Shown piece by piece: positions 1 to 9,043 of a stretch of DNA of 64,000 nt. The notes below the pieces were generated by a model, which had not been told where the DNA came from, searched no databases, and saw only the letters and a program-made list of their open reading frames with translations. Each line of letters opens with the position of its first letter. Position 1 is the first letter of the stretch. The translations under genes and the position numbers were made by a program. The DNA comes from Pedobacter sp. BAL39 (GTDB lineage: Bacteria; Bacteroidota; Bacteroidia; Sphingobacteriales; Sphingobacteriaceae): NCBI RefSeq assembly GCF_000170795.1, contig NZ_ABCM01000012.1:124001-188000 (forward strand). The letters are read 5' to 3'.

Positions 1-1530
1 GAGCACATCCAGACGGAGCTGCTGGTCGACCACCTCCATGGTAGAAATCCAACGGGGCTCCTGCGGAGCGATGAAATGTGTAAGTGGCATCAGCAGCACG
101 CTGGCGTCCACCACATCCGCTCCTTTGTATTGCACCCAGGCGCCAACCTGCTCGTTCCAGAAATTGTGATAAATGTCTTTGTAAATCTCATTCCTGACGC
201 CAGTCCAGCAGGATACGTCGTAAGGAAATGAGCGGTGTTCCGCAATCTTGATGGCCCGGTCCATCGCTACCCAACACATCAGCCGGGTATGAAGAAACTC
301 CCGGGTCTCCCCTCTGATCTCCCAGATGCCATGATCCGGCTGTTTCCATTTGTCCATCACGGATTCCACCATGCCACAGATGGCAGACCAGAACTCATAG
401 GTGATAGGCTTATATGATTTGTTGTAAATATAGATTGTATCTATAAGCTCGCCGTAGATGTCAATTTGCAGCTGATCTTTCGCTGCATTTCCAATTCTCA
501 CGGGCTTTGACCCCATGTAACCATCCAGGTGATCCAGCTCCTGCTCCACAAGATCTGTATTGCCATCCACCTCATAGATCAGCTGCAGTTTCTGTTCTTT
601 ACAAAGATCCAGAATCCAGGTAAGGAAGTCCGTCGCTTCATCATACATCCCAAGCCGGAGAAAAGCATACATGGTAAAGGCAGCGTCCCGCGTCCAGGTA
701 AAACGGTAATCCCAATTACGGTTGCCGCCGATTGTTTCGGGCAGGCTGAAGGTTGCCGCAGCAATGACAGAACCAAACTGACAGGAGGTCAATAGCTTCA
801 GGGTAATCGCGGAACGGAAGATGGTTTCACTATACCTTCCCTTATAAGTAGATTTTTTAATCCACCTGCGCCAGTCATTGATGGTTTCCCGGTAAGTATG
901 CTGTGCATAATGTTCAATACTTTCAAAAACACTTTCTTCCCCTCTTTCTACGGACTCCAGTACGATGTACACTTCTTTTTCGGACTCTGACTGTGTAAAT
1001 TCCGCAAAAGCATCTTGACCTTCAAGTTGTAAAGGAACATCTGCAATTAGCCGCAACCTGGCATTGCCGTCATGCTGGGGAGAGAAAATCACCTGATGGT
1101 CAGTTATTTCTGCGAGGTGTTCCGCACGTGCATAGTCGAACCGGGGTGCACATTTCATTTTGTACTTAATGGTACCACGGATGGTTTTGATCTTCCTGAT
1201 GATGGCACTTGAACTGCTGGTCTTATCCTCACTCATGGGCATATAGTCTGTAATTTCAGCAATCCCGTCATCAGAGAAAAAGCGTGTGAGCAACACAGCT
1301 GTACCAGGAATGTACATCTGTTTACTTTTATACTCTCCCATCACGGGTTCCACTGAGAAAAAGCCACCGATATGTTCGTCCAGCATTGCGGCAAAAATTG
1401 TCGGTGAATCGAAGCGCGGAAAGGACATAAAGTCCACAGACCCGTTAAGGCCTACCAGTGCAACCGTTTTCAGGTTGCCAATGATACCATAGTTTTCAAT
1501 CGGCTGATAGGGTCTGTTTATGTGTTCCAT
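1..1530 (-). CDS. Glycoside hydrolase family 15 protein (glucoamylase/trehalase-like), 3' end cut by window
   Basis: Translating the minus strand from ATG at 1530 gives an uninterrupted 510-codon frame running off position 1, so the C-terminus is missing. The protein starts MEHINRPYQPIENYG, the usual N-terminus of bacterial GH15 proteins that have a trehalase-like beta-rich domain (about residues 1-200) before the (alpha/alpha)6 barrel. The signature GGNRNWDYRFTWTRD begins at residue 268, where this family has its substrate-binding loop. No signal peptide is visible, so it is probably cytoplasmic. Members hydrolyse alpha-glucosidic bonds (maltodextrin, isomalto-oligosaccharide or trehalose); the substrate cannot be chosen from sequence alone. 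The catalytic C-terminal glutamate lies outside or near the edge of the window. Family assignment is firm, specificity is not. Confidence 0.9.
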   Translation of the reverse strand, partial: MEHINRPYQPIENYGIIGNLKTVALVGLNGSVDFMSFPRFDSPTIFAAMLDEHIGGFFSVEPVMGEYKSKQMYIPGTAVLLTRFFSDDGIAEITDYMPMSEDKTSSSSAIIRKIKTIRGTIKYKMKCAPRFDYARAEHLAEITDHQVIFSPQHDGNARLRLIADVPLQLEGQDAFAEFTQSESEKEVYIVLESVERGEESVFESIEHYAQHTYRETINDWRRWIKKSTYKGRYSETIFRSAITLKLLTSCQFGSVIAAATFSLPETIGGNRNWDYRFTWTRDAAFTMYAFLRLGMYDEATDFLTWILDLCKEQKLQLIYEVDGNTDLVEQELDHLDGYMGSKPVRIGNAAKDQLQIDIYGELIDTIYIYNKSYKPITYEFWSAICGMVESVMDKWKQPDHGIWEIRGETREFLHTRLMCWVAMDRAIKIAEHRSFPYDVSCWTGVRNEIYKDIYHNFWNEQVGAWVQYKGADVVDASVLLMPLTHFIAPQEPRWISTMEVVDQQLRLDVL

Positions 1531-1796
1531 ATGGAGCTAACAACAGGAAGGAGAGCGTTGTTTGCAATCAAACAGTTTGGGCTTACCCGCAGCCCGAATA
1601 TTTCAATATATTCAATAGCTTTTCTTGTACAACCATAAACATGGACCGACGATGTACAAACCACAAGTTACCGCAACCGGCAAAGCTCATCATCATCCTT
1701 CCATTAATCACGTACAGAACATTGCTGCACTTTTGAATTTGGTGAAACTATTGTGTAATTTTGCATCATGATAGGGTATGCTGCCTGATGGTGTGC
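1531..1796. other. Intergenic region between divergent GH15 gene and ahcY
   Basis: No coding region or RNA gene is seen here. It must hold the GH15 promoter on the minus strand, but no exact TAnnTTTG box was found for that direction. A second possible ahcY promoter lies at 1733-1763: TAATTTTG at 1756-1763 with TTG at 1733-1735 (20 bp spacer). I see no fold resembling an S-adenosylhomocysteine riboswitch. Confidence 0.5.
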
Positions 1797-1825
1797 TTGT
1801 GCGTGCTGAAATGCATATACCTTTG
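1797..1825 (+). promoter_or_regulatory. Bacteroidota-type promoter for ahcY
   Basis: TTG at 1797-1799 and TACCTTTG at 1818-1825 are separated by 18 bp, matching the -33/-7 consensus (TTG / TAnnTTTG) of Bacteroidota housekeeping promoters. Transcription would begin near 1830 and leave a leader of about 35 nt before the ATG at 1864. Confidence 0.65.
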
Positions 1826-1863
1826 TATAAAAAATTTGTAAACAGACACTTAAAAAAAACAAT

Positions 1864-3180
1864 ATGTCATCAGTAGAGACTACGTACGTTCCTTACAAAG
1901 TTAAGGACATTTCACTGGCAGAATGGGGCCGCAAAGAGATTGAACTGGCAGAAGCAGAGATGCCTGGCCTGATGTCTTTACGCGAGGAATTCGGTCCTTC
2001 AAAACCATTAAAAGGTGCACGCATTGCAGGATGTCTGCACATGACCATCCAGACTGCAGTTCTGATCGAAACATTGGTAGAGCTTGGTGCAGAAGTAACC
2101 TGGTCATCATGCAATATTTTCTCTACACAGGATCACGCTGCTGCGGCAATCGCTGCGGCCGGCATTTCAGTATATGCATGGAAAGGTCTTGATGAGGAGA
2201 GCTTTGACTGGTGTATTGAGCAAACATTACACTTCGGCCCTGAGCGTCAGCCATTAAATATGATTCTTGATGATGGTGGTGATTTGACCAATATGGTCTT
2301 CGATCGTTTCCCTGAGCTGATCTCGAACATAAAAGGTCTTTCTGAAGAAACCACTACAGGTGTACACCGTCTGTATGAGCGTATGAAAAACGGAACTTTA
2401 CATTTACCTGCAATCAACGTAAACGACTCTGTTACCAAATCTAAATTTGACAACAAATACGGATGTCGTGAGTCATTGGTAGATGCGATCCGTCGTGCTA
2501 CAGATGTAATGATGGCTGGTAAAGTTGCTGTTGTTGCTGGTTATGGCGACGTAGGTAAAGGATCTGCAGAGTCATTGAGCTCACAAGGTGTACGTGTAAT
2601 CGTTTCTGAAATCGATCCAATCTGTGCGCTTCAGGCAGCAATGGAAGGGTATGAAGTGAAGAAATTCGCTACTGCAGTTAAAGAAGCAGACATCATCGTA
2701 ACCACTACTGGTAACTGTGACATCGTTCGTGCTGAGCACTTCAAAACGATGAAAGACAAAGCTATCGTGTGTAACATTGGTCACTTTGACAATGAGATCG
2801 ACGTAGCATGGTTGAACACCAACTATGGCAATACTAAAGTAGAGATCAAACCACAGGTAGACAAATACACGATCGATGGTAAAGACATCATCTTACTGGC
2901 TGAAGGCCGTTTGGTTAACTTAGGCTGTGCAACTGGTCACCCAAGCTTTGTAATGTCCAACTCGTTCACTAACCAGACCCTGGCACAACTTGAACTGTGG
3001 ACAAATACAGACAAATACGAAAACAAAGTTTATGTACTTCCTAAATACCTGGATGAGAAAGTTGCCCGTTTACACCTTGCTAAAATCGGTGTAGAGCTGG
3101 ATGTTCTTGATCAGCATCAGGCAGATTACATTGGCGTTCCTGTAGAAGGTCCGTTCAAACCAGAAGCTTACAGATACTAA
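1864..3180 (+). CDS. ahcY: Adenosylhomocysteinase
   Basis: This 438-residue protein hydrolyses S-adenosylhomocysteine to adenosine and homocysteine, removing the inhibitory by-product of methyltransferases in the cytoplasm. It shows the family's hallmark GCLHMTIQTAVLIETL near residue 56, the substrate-domain block SSCNIFSTQDHAAAAI, the NAD-binding loop GYGDVGKG from residue 226, and the C-terminal Lys/Tyr tail KPEAYRY that reaches the neighbouring subunit's NAD site. The length matches bacterial homologues. It is monocistronic: its own promoter lies upstream and a strong terminator follows 40 bp after the stop. It is a one-carbon-cycle enzyme, as is gcvP 1.7 kb downstream. Confidence 0.98.
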   Translation: MSSVETTYVPYKVKDISLAEWGRKEIELAEAEMPGLMSLREEFGPSKPLKGARIAGCLHMTIQTAVLIETLVELGAEVTWSSCNIFSTQDHAAAAIAAAGISVYAWKGLDEESFDWCIEQTLHFGPERQPLNMILDDGGDLTNMVFDRFPELISNIKGLSEETTTGVHRLYERMKNGTLHLPAINVNDSVTKSKFDNKYGCRESLVDAIRRATDVMMAGKVAVVAGYGDVGKGSAESLSSQGVRVIVSEIDPICALQAAMEGYEVKKFATAVKEADIIVTTTGNCDIVRAEHFKTMKDKAIVCNIGHFDNEIDVAWLNTNYGNTKVEIKPQVDKYTIDGKDIILLAEGRLVNLGCATGHPSFVMSNSFTNQTLAQLELWTNTDKYENKVYVLPKYLDEKVARLHLAKIGVELDVLDQHQADYIGVPVEGPFKPEAYRY

Positions 3181-3219
3181 TCTTTCTGTCAACACTAAAA
3201 TCCCTTAGTTTTTTAAGGT

Positions 3220-3257
3220 AAAAAGGAGTAGAGAACAATGATTTTCTACTCCTTTTT
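3220..3257 (+). terminator. Rho-independent terminator of ahcY
   Basis: Arms 3220-3235 and 3242-3257 pair over 16 bp (one G-T pair) around a 6-nt loop, with the core AAAAGGAGTAGA against TCTACTCCTTTT. The distal arm ends in a T-run followed by CTTTG. Confidence 0.85.
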
Positions 3258-3483
3258 CTTTGTGCTGGCGACAGCATCATTTCTATTAAAATTTATACAC
3301 TTGTGATACTATAATGTTAGTAATCATACAAAAAACGCTATAACTACTACTATGATATCACTTATATGCATCTCTCATTCGATCAACACCGTCAATAATT
3401 GAGATGCCACATTGTTAAATAGCTGATCTCCGCCCAACCTTTTTTATTTGGCAGAACATCATTTATTCACTTATTTTTACATC
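3258..3483. other. Intergenic region before pdxJ
   Basis: AT-rich, with no convincing gene. An in-frame upstream extension of pdxJ could begin at a TTG at 3448, but it adds 12 residues not seen in PdxJ proteins. TTTATTTG at 3447-3454 resembles a -7 box with one mismatch; no clear -33 element was found. Confidence 0.35.
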
Positions 3484-4206
3484 ATGGTAAGACTATCCGT
3501 AAACATCAATAAAATTGCAACCCTGCGTAACAGTCGGGGCGGCAACAATCCGGACCTGGTAAAAGTAGCGCTTGATGCCGAACGTTTTGGAGCAGAGGGC
3601 ATCACCGTACACCCGAGACCCGATGAACGTCACATCCTTTATCAGGATGTATTTGACCTGAAAGCCGTGATTGCCACAGAGTTCAACATTGAGGGGAACT
3701 GCAGAGAGCAGAAGTTTGTCGACCTGGTACTGGCCAACAAACCTGCGCAGGTGACGCTCGTTCCGGATGTAGAGGGTCAGATCACCTCCAACCACGGCTG
3801 GGATACCATTAAACACCAGGAATACCTCAAAGAGATGACCGGCATTTTCCAGTCCGCGGGAATCCGGGTATCCATCTTTGTAGATCCCGATGTGAAGATC
3901 GTCGAGGCGGCAGCACTGAGTGGCACCGACCGCATTGAGCTTTACACTGAAGCTTACGCCCACCAATACCAGCAAAATAAAGAGGCCGCAATTGCCCCTT
4001 ATATTGCGGCAGCAGAAAAAGCAAACGAACTCGGACTGGGCATCAATGCCGGTCACGACCTCGACCTGAACAACCTTGCGTATTTTGCGTCGAACATCCC
4101 CGGCTTGCTGGAAGTCAGCATTGGCCATGCCCTGGTGAGCGACGCACTGTACCTGGGACTGGAGAACACCATCCAGCTTTATCTGAGACAACTGAAAACC
4201 TACTAA
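3484..4206 (+). CDS. pdxJ: Pyridoxine 5'-phosphate synthase
   Basis: PdxJ condenses 1-deoxy-D-xylulose 5-phosphate with 3-amino-2-oxopropyl phosphate to form pyridoxine 5'-phosphate in the DXP-dependent vitamin B6 pathway. From the ATG at 3484 the product is 240 aa, the normal size, and begins VRLSVNINKIATLRNSRGG directly after Met, as the family does. The active-site blocks HPRPDERHI and GINAGHDLDLNNL are present, as is the C-terminal SIGHALVSDALY phosphate-binding region. It lies 11 bp upstream of a small lipoprotein gene and 0.7 kb before gcvP, whose cofactor PLP derives from this pathway; that link is inference. A long antisense frame opposite this gene is a shadow. Confidence 0.97.
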   Translation: MVRLSVNINKIATLRNSRGGNNPDLVKVALDAERFGAEGITVHPRPDERHILYQDVFDLKAVIATEFNIEGNCREQKFVDLVLANKPAQVTLVPDVEGQITSNHGWDTIKHQEYLKEMTGIFQSAGIRVSIFVDPDVKIVEAAALSGTDRIELYTEAYAHQYQQNKEAAIAPYIAAAEKANELGLGINAGHDLDLNNLAYFASNIPGLLEVSIGHALVSDALYLGLENTIQLYLRQLKTY

Positions 4207-4217
4207 ATTCTGCCCCT

Positions 4218-4799
4218 ATGAAGTCCTTAAAAAAAGCAGCCCCATTCAGCCTGTTGGTGTTTAGCCTTTTCCTGTTGATTGCAGGATGTAAAGGCGGCGG
4301 CAACCTCGACGAAAGCACCGCCACAGAGGTGATCACTGCGCACCTGAAAAACAAGCCTCAGTTTGAAACGGTCAGGATCAACCTGGGAACCCTGAAATTC
4401 AGAGGCAGGAACGATCAGCCTGAGCTGGATAAATACAAAAAACTGGAAGGCAAAGGACTCGTTGAGCTGTCGCTCCAGTCAGAGAAAAAACGCTTGCTGG
4501 CAAAAGATAGCCTTCATATATATCAGGTCAGCCTGACCCAAAAGGCAAATGAATATGTACTTAAACAAGACGGCAACAAAGCAACAGTGAGAGCATTGAA
4601 CTATGCTCTTGCCGATGAAAAACCAATAAAACTCATTAAAGGAGACTCCAGAGTGGCTCATGTTACCACCTCTCTTAAGAAAGAAAAGAACGATTTCAGC
4701 ATCCTGTTAAAAGACCGGGACGCAGCAGGAAATTTTGTCACAAAAACGTACAAATTAAAGTTCAAAAAAGAGCAAGGCTGGATGGTTGCCGGAGAATAA
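4218..4799 (+). CDS. Small lipoprotein of unknown function
   Basis: The 193-aa product starts with a Lys-rich n-region, a hydrophobic stretch and the lipobox LIAGC, with the lipidated cysteine at residue 24, followed by KGGGN. It is therefore probably an outer-membrane-anchored periplasmic lipoprotein. The mature part is rich in Lys and beta-prone segments, with no motif I recognise. The start is 11 bp after the pdxJ stop, so the two are probably co-transcribed, but nothing in the sequence connects its role to vitamin B6. Confidence 0.75.
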   Translation: MKSLKKAAPFSLLVFSLFLLIAGCKGGGNLDESTATEVITAHLKNKPQFETVRINLGTLKFRGRNDQPELDKYKKLEGKGLVELSLQSEKKRLLAKDSLHIYQVSLTQKANEYVLKQDGNKATVRALNYALADEKPIKLIKGDSRVAHVTTSLKKEKNDFSILLKDRDAAGNFVTKTYKLKFKKEQGWMVAGE

Positions 4800-4885
4800 A
4801 GAGGACAATCGCATTTTCTTACGGATGTCTCTGTAATATATACATCTATAAATGTTTAAAGGGTATAACTAAGGCTATTTTTTAT

Positions 4886-4893
4886 TACCTTTG
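4886..4893 (+). promoter_or_regulatory. -7 box of gcvP promoter
   Basis: TACCTTTG lies 24 bp before the gcvP ATG at 4918, giving a leader of about 20 nt. No good TTG is seen at -33. The short leader leaves no room for a glycine riboswitch. Confidence 0.55.
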
Positions 4894-4917
4894 CGCAACT
4901 TTTTATTTATAGATTTC

Positions 4918-7797
4918 ATGAGTTTAAATATTCACTACAAAGAAGACTTTAAAGACCGTCACATTGCTCCTAATACAGAGGACACACAAGCAATGTTGAA
5001 CACCCTTGGCCTGGGTTCTGTTGACGAATTGATCGAACAGACTGTTCCCCAGAAAATCAGGTTGAAACAACCCTTAAACCTGCCGGCGGCGAAATCTGAG
5101 AAGGACTACCTAAGCAGCTTAAAACAAACAGCTTCTTTAAACAAAGTATTCAAATCATATATCGGTCAGGGATACTATGATACTTTGACCCCTGGTGTGA
5201 TCTTACGTAACGTATTTGAAAACCCGGGATGGTACACGCAGTATACTCCTTACCAGGCGGAGATTGCGCAGGGCCGTCTTCAGGCCTTATTAAATTTCCA
5301 GACGGCGGTCATAGACCTTACTGGAATGGAAATTGCCAATGCTTCCCTGCTGGACGAAGGTACTGCTGCTGCAGAAGCCATGTTCATGCAGTTCAGCCTG
5401 CGCAAAAACCAACAGGCAAGGAAATTCTTTGTCTCGGAGCTGCTTTTCCCACAAACCATTGACATCTTAAAAACACGGGCCAACCCTTTCGGCATTGAAC
5501 TCGTCATCGGCGACCACCAGTCGGTAACGCTTGACGAGACGTTCTTCGGTGCCATCATCCAGTATCCTGCGGGCAACGGTGAGGTATTCGACTATACAGA
5601 CTTTGCACAAAAGGCACATGGCCAGAACGTAAAAGTAACCGTTGTTGCTGATTTACTAAGCTTAACGCTTTTGACGCCTCCGGGAGAATGGGGAGCTGAC
5701 ATTGTGGTAGGTACATCACAGCGTTTCGGCGTACCTATGGGCTTCGGTGGTCCTCACGCTGCTTTCTTCGCTACAAAAGACGAATATAAACGTGCCATTC
5801 CGGGACGTATCATCGGTGTCACCATTGACAGCAATAACAACTACGCACTGCGCATGGCGCTGCAGACCAGAGAGCAGCACATCCGCAGAGACAAAGCGAC
5901 ATCAAACATCTGTACAGCACAGGCATTACTCGCTATTATGGCGGGATTCTATGCTGTATATCATGGCCCCAAAGGGCTGAGGTTAATTTCAGAAAGGATC
6001 CATGGCCTTACCATATCACTGGCTCAATCCCTGGAGCAAGCTGGTTATACACAACTGAACAAAGCATACTTTGACACCATCCGCCTTGACCTTGGTGATC
6101 TCGTAGATTCTATCCATAGGGAATGTATCGACAACGAGATCAACCTGAACTACAATGGAAGCATTGTCACCATCTCTTTGGATGAAAAAACAGACATCGA
6201 AGATGTAGCATTGCTGACAAAAATCTTCGCGAAGGTGAAAGCCATTGCAGCAGATCAGGTAGAACTGTCCGATAACAACATAGAAACTGTAATTCCTGCA
6301 GCTTTACAACGTACGTCGGCTTACCTGACACATCCGGTATTCAACGCACATCATTCTGAACATGAGATGTTGCGTTACATCAAATCACTGGAAAGCAAAG
6401 ACCTTTCTCTTTGTCACTCGATGATTGCTCTGGGTTCATGTACCATGAAACTTAACGCCACCACAGAGATGATTCCTGTGACCTGGCCTGAGTTCGGCAA
6501 TGTACACCCTTTCGCTCCCGCAGATCAGGTAGCGGGTTATTATACACTCTTCAATGAGCTGGACAAATGGCTGAGCGAAATTACTGGCTTTGCAGCAATG
6601 AGCCTTCAGCCAAATGCAGGTGCCCAGGGCGAATATGCTGGTCTGATGGTCATCAGGGCTTATCACCAGGATCGTGGTGATGCACACCGTAATATCGCAC
6701 TGATCCCTTCTTCGGCACATGGTACTAACCCTGCATCCGCAGCGATGGCAGGAATGAAAATCGTCATCGTAAAATCTCTTGAAAACGGGAACATCGATGT
6801 GGATGACCTTAAGGCTAAAGCAGAAGAACATAAAGAAAACCTTTCCTGCCTGATGGTGACGTATCCTTCTACACACGGTGTATTTGAGGAAAGCATCATT
6901 GACATCTGTAATATCATCCATGAAAATGGTGGTCAGGTATATATGGACGGTGCAAACATGAATGCCCAGGTTGGTCTGACCAGTCCTGGAAACATCGGCG
7001 CTGACGTTTGTCACCTGAACTTACACAAGACATTCTGCATCCCTCACGGTGGTGGTGGCCCTGGCATGGGTCCTATTGGTGTTGCAAAACACCTGGTACC
7101 TTACCTTCCTGCGCACGCAGTTGTAGACATCAGCAAAGAAAAATCTATTCCTGCTGTTTCTTCTGCACCATGGGGTTCCGCTTCCATCCTGGTCATCTCC
7201 CATGCTTACATCGCTATGATGGGCAGCGAAGGGTTGACTAACGCAACCAGGTATGCGATCCTGAATGCAAACTACATGAAAGCACGTTTGGAAACACACT
7301 ACCCGGTATTGTATTCAGGTGCCAACGGTCGTTGTGCGCATGAGATGATCCTCGATTGCCGCGCCTTTAAAAACTTCGGCATTGAGGTGGTAGATATCGC
7401 TAAACGTCTGATGGACTATGGTTTCCACGCGCCAACTGTATCTTTCCCTGTTGCAGGTACACTGATGGTAGAGCCTACCGAAAGTGAGCCTAAACATGAG
7501 CTGGACAGGTTCTGTGATGCGCTGATTGCCATCAGGGCCGAGATCAGTGCGGTAGAAAGCGGTGATGCAGACAAAACTGACAACCCGTTGAAAAATGCAC
7601 CGCATACCGCAACAGTGGTTACAGGTGATGAATGGTCGCACAGTTACAGCAGACAAACTGCGGCTTTCCCGCTGCCTTATGTTGCAGCCTATAAATTCTG
7701 GCCTTCGGTAGGAAGAGTAAACGACTCTTTTGGCGACAGGTCATTGGTTTGTGCATGCCCTCCGATAGAGAGCTACATGGAAGAAGCTACAGTTTAA
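4918..7797 (+). CDS. gcvP: Glycine dehydrogenase (aminomethyl-transferring), P-protein of the glycine cleavage system
   Basis: P-protein decarboxylates glycine with PLP and passes the aminomethyl group to the lipoyl arm of GcvH. The product from ATG 4918 is 959 aa, the length of the fused single-chain type found in Bacteroidota and E. coli. The N-terminus DRHIAPN is typical. The PLP lysine is in NLHKTFCIPHGGGGPGMGP at residue 704, next to the glycine-rich loop. A TTG at 4891 could extend the frame by nine residues but lies inside the -7 promoter box, so ATG is chosen. gcvT and gcvH are not in this window, so the system's genes are dispersed. Confidence 0.98.
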   Translation: MSLNIHYKEDFKDRHIAPNTEDTQAMLNTLGLGSVDELIEQTVPQKIRLKQPLNLPAAKSEKDYLSSLKQTASLNKVFKSYIGQGYYDTLTPGVILRNVFENPGWYTQYTPYQAEIAQGRLQALLNFQTAVIDLTGMEIANASLLDEGTAAAEAMFMQFSLRKNQQARKFFVSELLFPQTIDILKTRANPFGIELVIGDHQSVTLDETFFGAIIQYPAGNGEVFDYTDFAQKAHGQNVKVTVVADLLSLTLLTPPGEWGADIVVGTSQRFGVPMGFGGPHAAFFATKDEYKRAIPGRIIGVTIDSNNNYALRMALQTREQHIRRDKATSNICTAQALLAIMAGFYAVYHGPKGLRLISERIHGLTISLAQSLEQAGYTQLNKAYFDTIRLDLGDLVDSIHRECIDNEINLNYNGSIVTISLDEKTDIEDVALLTKIFAKVKAIAADQVELSDNNIETVIPAALQRTSAYLTHPVFNAHHSEHEMLRYIKSLESKDLSLCHSMIALGSCTMKLNATTEMIPVTWPEFGNVHPFAPADQVAGYYTLFNELDKWLSEITGFAAMSLQPNAGAQGEYAGLMVIRAYHQDRGDAHRNIALIPSSAHGTNPASAAMAGMKIVIVKSLENGNIDVDDLKAKAEEHKENLSCLMVTYPSTHGVFEESIIDICNIIHENGGQVYMDGANMNAQVGLTSPGNIGADVCHLNLHKTFCIPHGGGGPGMGPIGVAKHLVPYLPAHAVVDISKEKSIPAVSSAPWGSASILVISHAYIAMMGSEGLTNATRYAILNANYMKARLETHYPVLYSGANGRCAHEMILDCRAFKNFGIEVVDIAKRLMDYGFHAPTVSFPVAGTLMVEPTESEPKHELDRFCDALIAIRAEISAVESGDADKTDNPLKNAPHTATVVTGDEWSHSYSRQTAAFPLPYVAAYKFWPSVGRVNDSFGDRSLVCACPPIESYMEEATV

Positions 7798-7818
7798 AAT
7801 AATTCTAAATCAGTTAAA

Positions 7819-7856
7819 CCCTTTTGATATATTTACTTCTAAATGTATCAAAAGGG
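7819..7856 (+). terminator. Long hairpin after gcvP
   Basis: Arms 7819-7835 and 7840-7856 form a 17-bp stem with one T-G pair and a 4-nt loop (CTTC), 21 bp after the gcvP stop. The core is CCCTTTTGATA against TATCAAAAGGG. No T-run follows, so it may be a processing or stability structure rather than a classical terminator. It lies 40 bp before the next ATG. Confidence 0.6.
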
Positions 7857-7895
7857 CGTACACTGCGCTTCATCCATCATCAAATCAAATACAAC

Positions 7896-8489
7896 ATGAA
7901 ATTAAAATTCACTTCATTAGCATTACTCCTGGTAGTTGCTGTTTCCTCGGCTTTTATTGCCCCTGCATTCAAGGCAGACACGTATAAAGTCGATGTTTCT
8001 AAATCCACGTTAAGCTGGTTAGGAAAAAAAGTTACCGGCAGCCACAACGGCTCTATTGACCTGAAATCAGGCACTTTGCTGTTTAACGGCAAAAAACTTG
8101 CAGGTGGAACGTTCACGATCGACATGACCAGCATCAAGGATGCCGACAAGAGTGCAAACCTGGAGAAACACCTGAAAGCAGATGATTTCTTTGGAAGTGA
8201 CCAATTTGCAACTTCTACTTTTGTAATTAAAAAAGTAACTGCTGGAAGTGGAAACGCGGTGAACATAACTGGCGACCTTACTATTAAAGGCATCACCAGC
8301 GCCATTTCTTTTCCTGCAACAGTAGTATGGAATGCAGATGGTTCTGTAACGACTACGGCCGATAAAGTATTGGTAGACAGAACAAAATATGGCATTAAGT
8401 TCAGGTCTAAAAGCATCTTTCCTGATGTAGGCGACAAGATGATTTATGATGAATTTGAATTGTCCATTAAACTTGTAGCTAAAAAATAA
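7896..8489 (+). CDS. YceI family secreted protein
   Basis: This 197-aa protein begins at ATG 7896 with a signal peptide (MKLKFTSLALLLVVAVSSAF) and continues into a YceI-type lipocalin-like beta barrel: TYKVDVSKSTLSWLGKKVTG near the N-terminus, then GSFTIDMTSI-like and ITGDLTIKGIT strands and a C-terminal DEFELSIKLVAKK strand. YceI proteins bind polyisoprenoid or other amphipathic lipids in the periplasm; the ligand here is unknown. A frame extending upstream to 7824 crosses the gcvP hairpin and has no signal, so it is rejected. It is probably a single-gene unit, with a terminator directly after it. Confidence 0.92.
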   Translation: MKLKFTSLALLLVVAVSSAFIAPAFKADTYKVDVSKSTLSWLGKKVTGSHNGSIDLKSGTLLFNGKKLAGGTFTIDMTSIKDADKSANLEKHLKADDFFGSDQFATSTFVIKKVTAGSGNAVNITGDLTIKGITSAISFPATVVWNADGSVTTTADKVLVDRTKYGIKFRSKSIFPDVGDKMIYDEFELSIKLVAKK

Positions 8490-8510
8490 TAACCTTAGCT
8501 TTAAGGTATT

Positions 8511-8540
8511 AAAAGGTCATTATCATATAATGACCTTTTT
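8511..8540 (+). terminator. Rho-independent terminator of the yceI-like gene
   Basis: Perfect 12-bp stem, AAAAGGTCATTA (8511-8522) with TAATGACCTTTT (8528-8539), a 5-nt loop and a trailing T-run. Confidence 0.85.
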
Positions 8541-8635
8541 TATATAATATATTTGGAGATTACTTTTAACCTTTACACATATTTTATAACTTTATATTAC
8601 ACCATAACCTAATTTACTGTTACTGTTAAACACCT

Positions 8636-9043
8636 ATGATGACCTCAAAAATTAAGCTGCTTGTAATTGATGATGACGACATCAATATTTTCATCATCAA
8701 AAAGATAGTAGAGAAAACGGGGTATGATGTGGATATGGTTGCCAAAGCCAATGGCCAGCTGGCACTGGACTATCTAACAGGCCTGCTTTCGGCCGGTCAG
8801 GAGCTGCCTCACCTGATTCTTATAGACATCAACATGCCTGTCCTGAATGGATGGGAATTCCTTGAAGCCTACGAGACACTCAGCATCCATCAAAAAGTAG
8901 ACATGTACATGCTCTCCTCATCGGTTTATGAGAATGATATTGAAAAGGCCAAGACCTACAGAACCGTAAATGGGTTCATTTCAAAGCCACTGTCCATCGA
9001 GCGCCTGACGGAACTCATCAAGCAGATTACTATTGTATCTTAA
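8636..9043 (+). CDS. Single-domain response regulator (CheY-like)
   Basis: The 135-aa protein is a receiver domain without an output domain. The acidic pocket DDDD is at residues 12-15, the phospho-acceptor is D64 in LILIDINMPVLNGW, the switch Ser/Thr region is LSSS near residues 93-96, and the conserved Lys is K117 in NGFISKPLS. Such proteins act by protein-protein contact or phosphorelay. No histidine kinase is adjacent, so its partner is unknown. Two ATGs (8636 and 8639) are possible starts. Its 3' end overlaps the convergent MBL gene by 14 bp. Confidence 0.93.
   Translation: MMTSKIKLLVIDDDDINIFIIKKIVEKTGYDVDMVAKANGQLALDYLTGLLSAGQELPHLILIDINMPVLNGWEFLEAYETLSIHQKVDMYMLSSSVYENDIEKAKTYRTVNGFISKPLSIERLTELIKQITIVS

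Noticed and set aside
1531..1863. Possible SAH or SAM riboswitch before ahcY
   Set aside because: No stem arrangement or conserved blocks of either class are visible, and the promoter leaves a leader of only about 35 nt.
3493..4191. 232-codon antisense frame opposite pdxJ
   Set aside because: Shadow of pdxJ; composition is what a mirror frame of a conserved gene gives.
4886..4917. Glycine riboswitch before gcvP
   Set aside because: The leader downstream of the promoter box is about 20 nt, too short for the aptamer.
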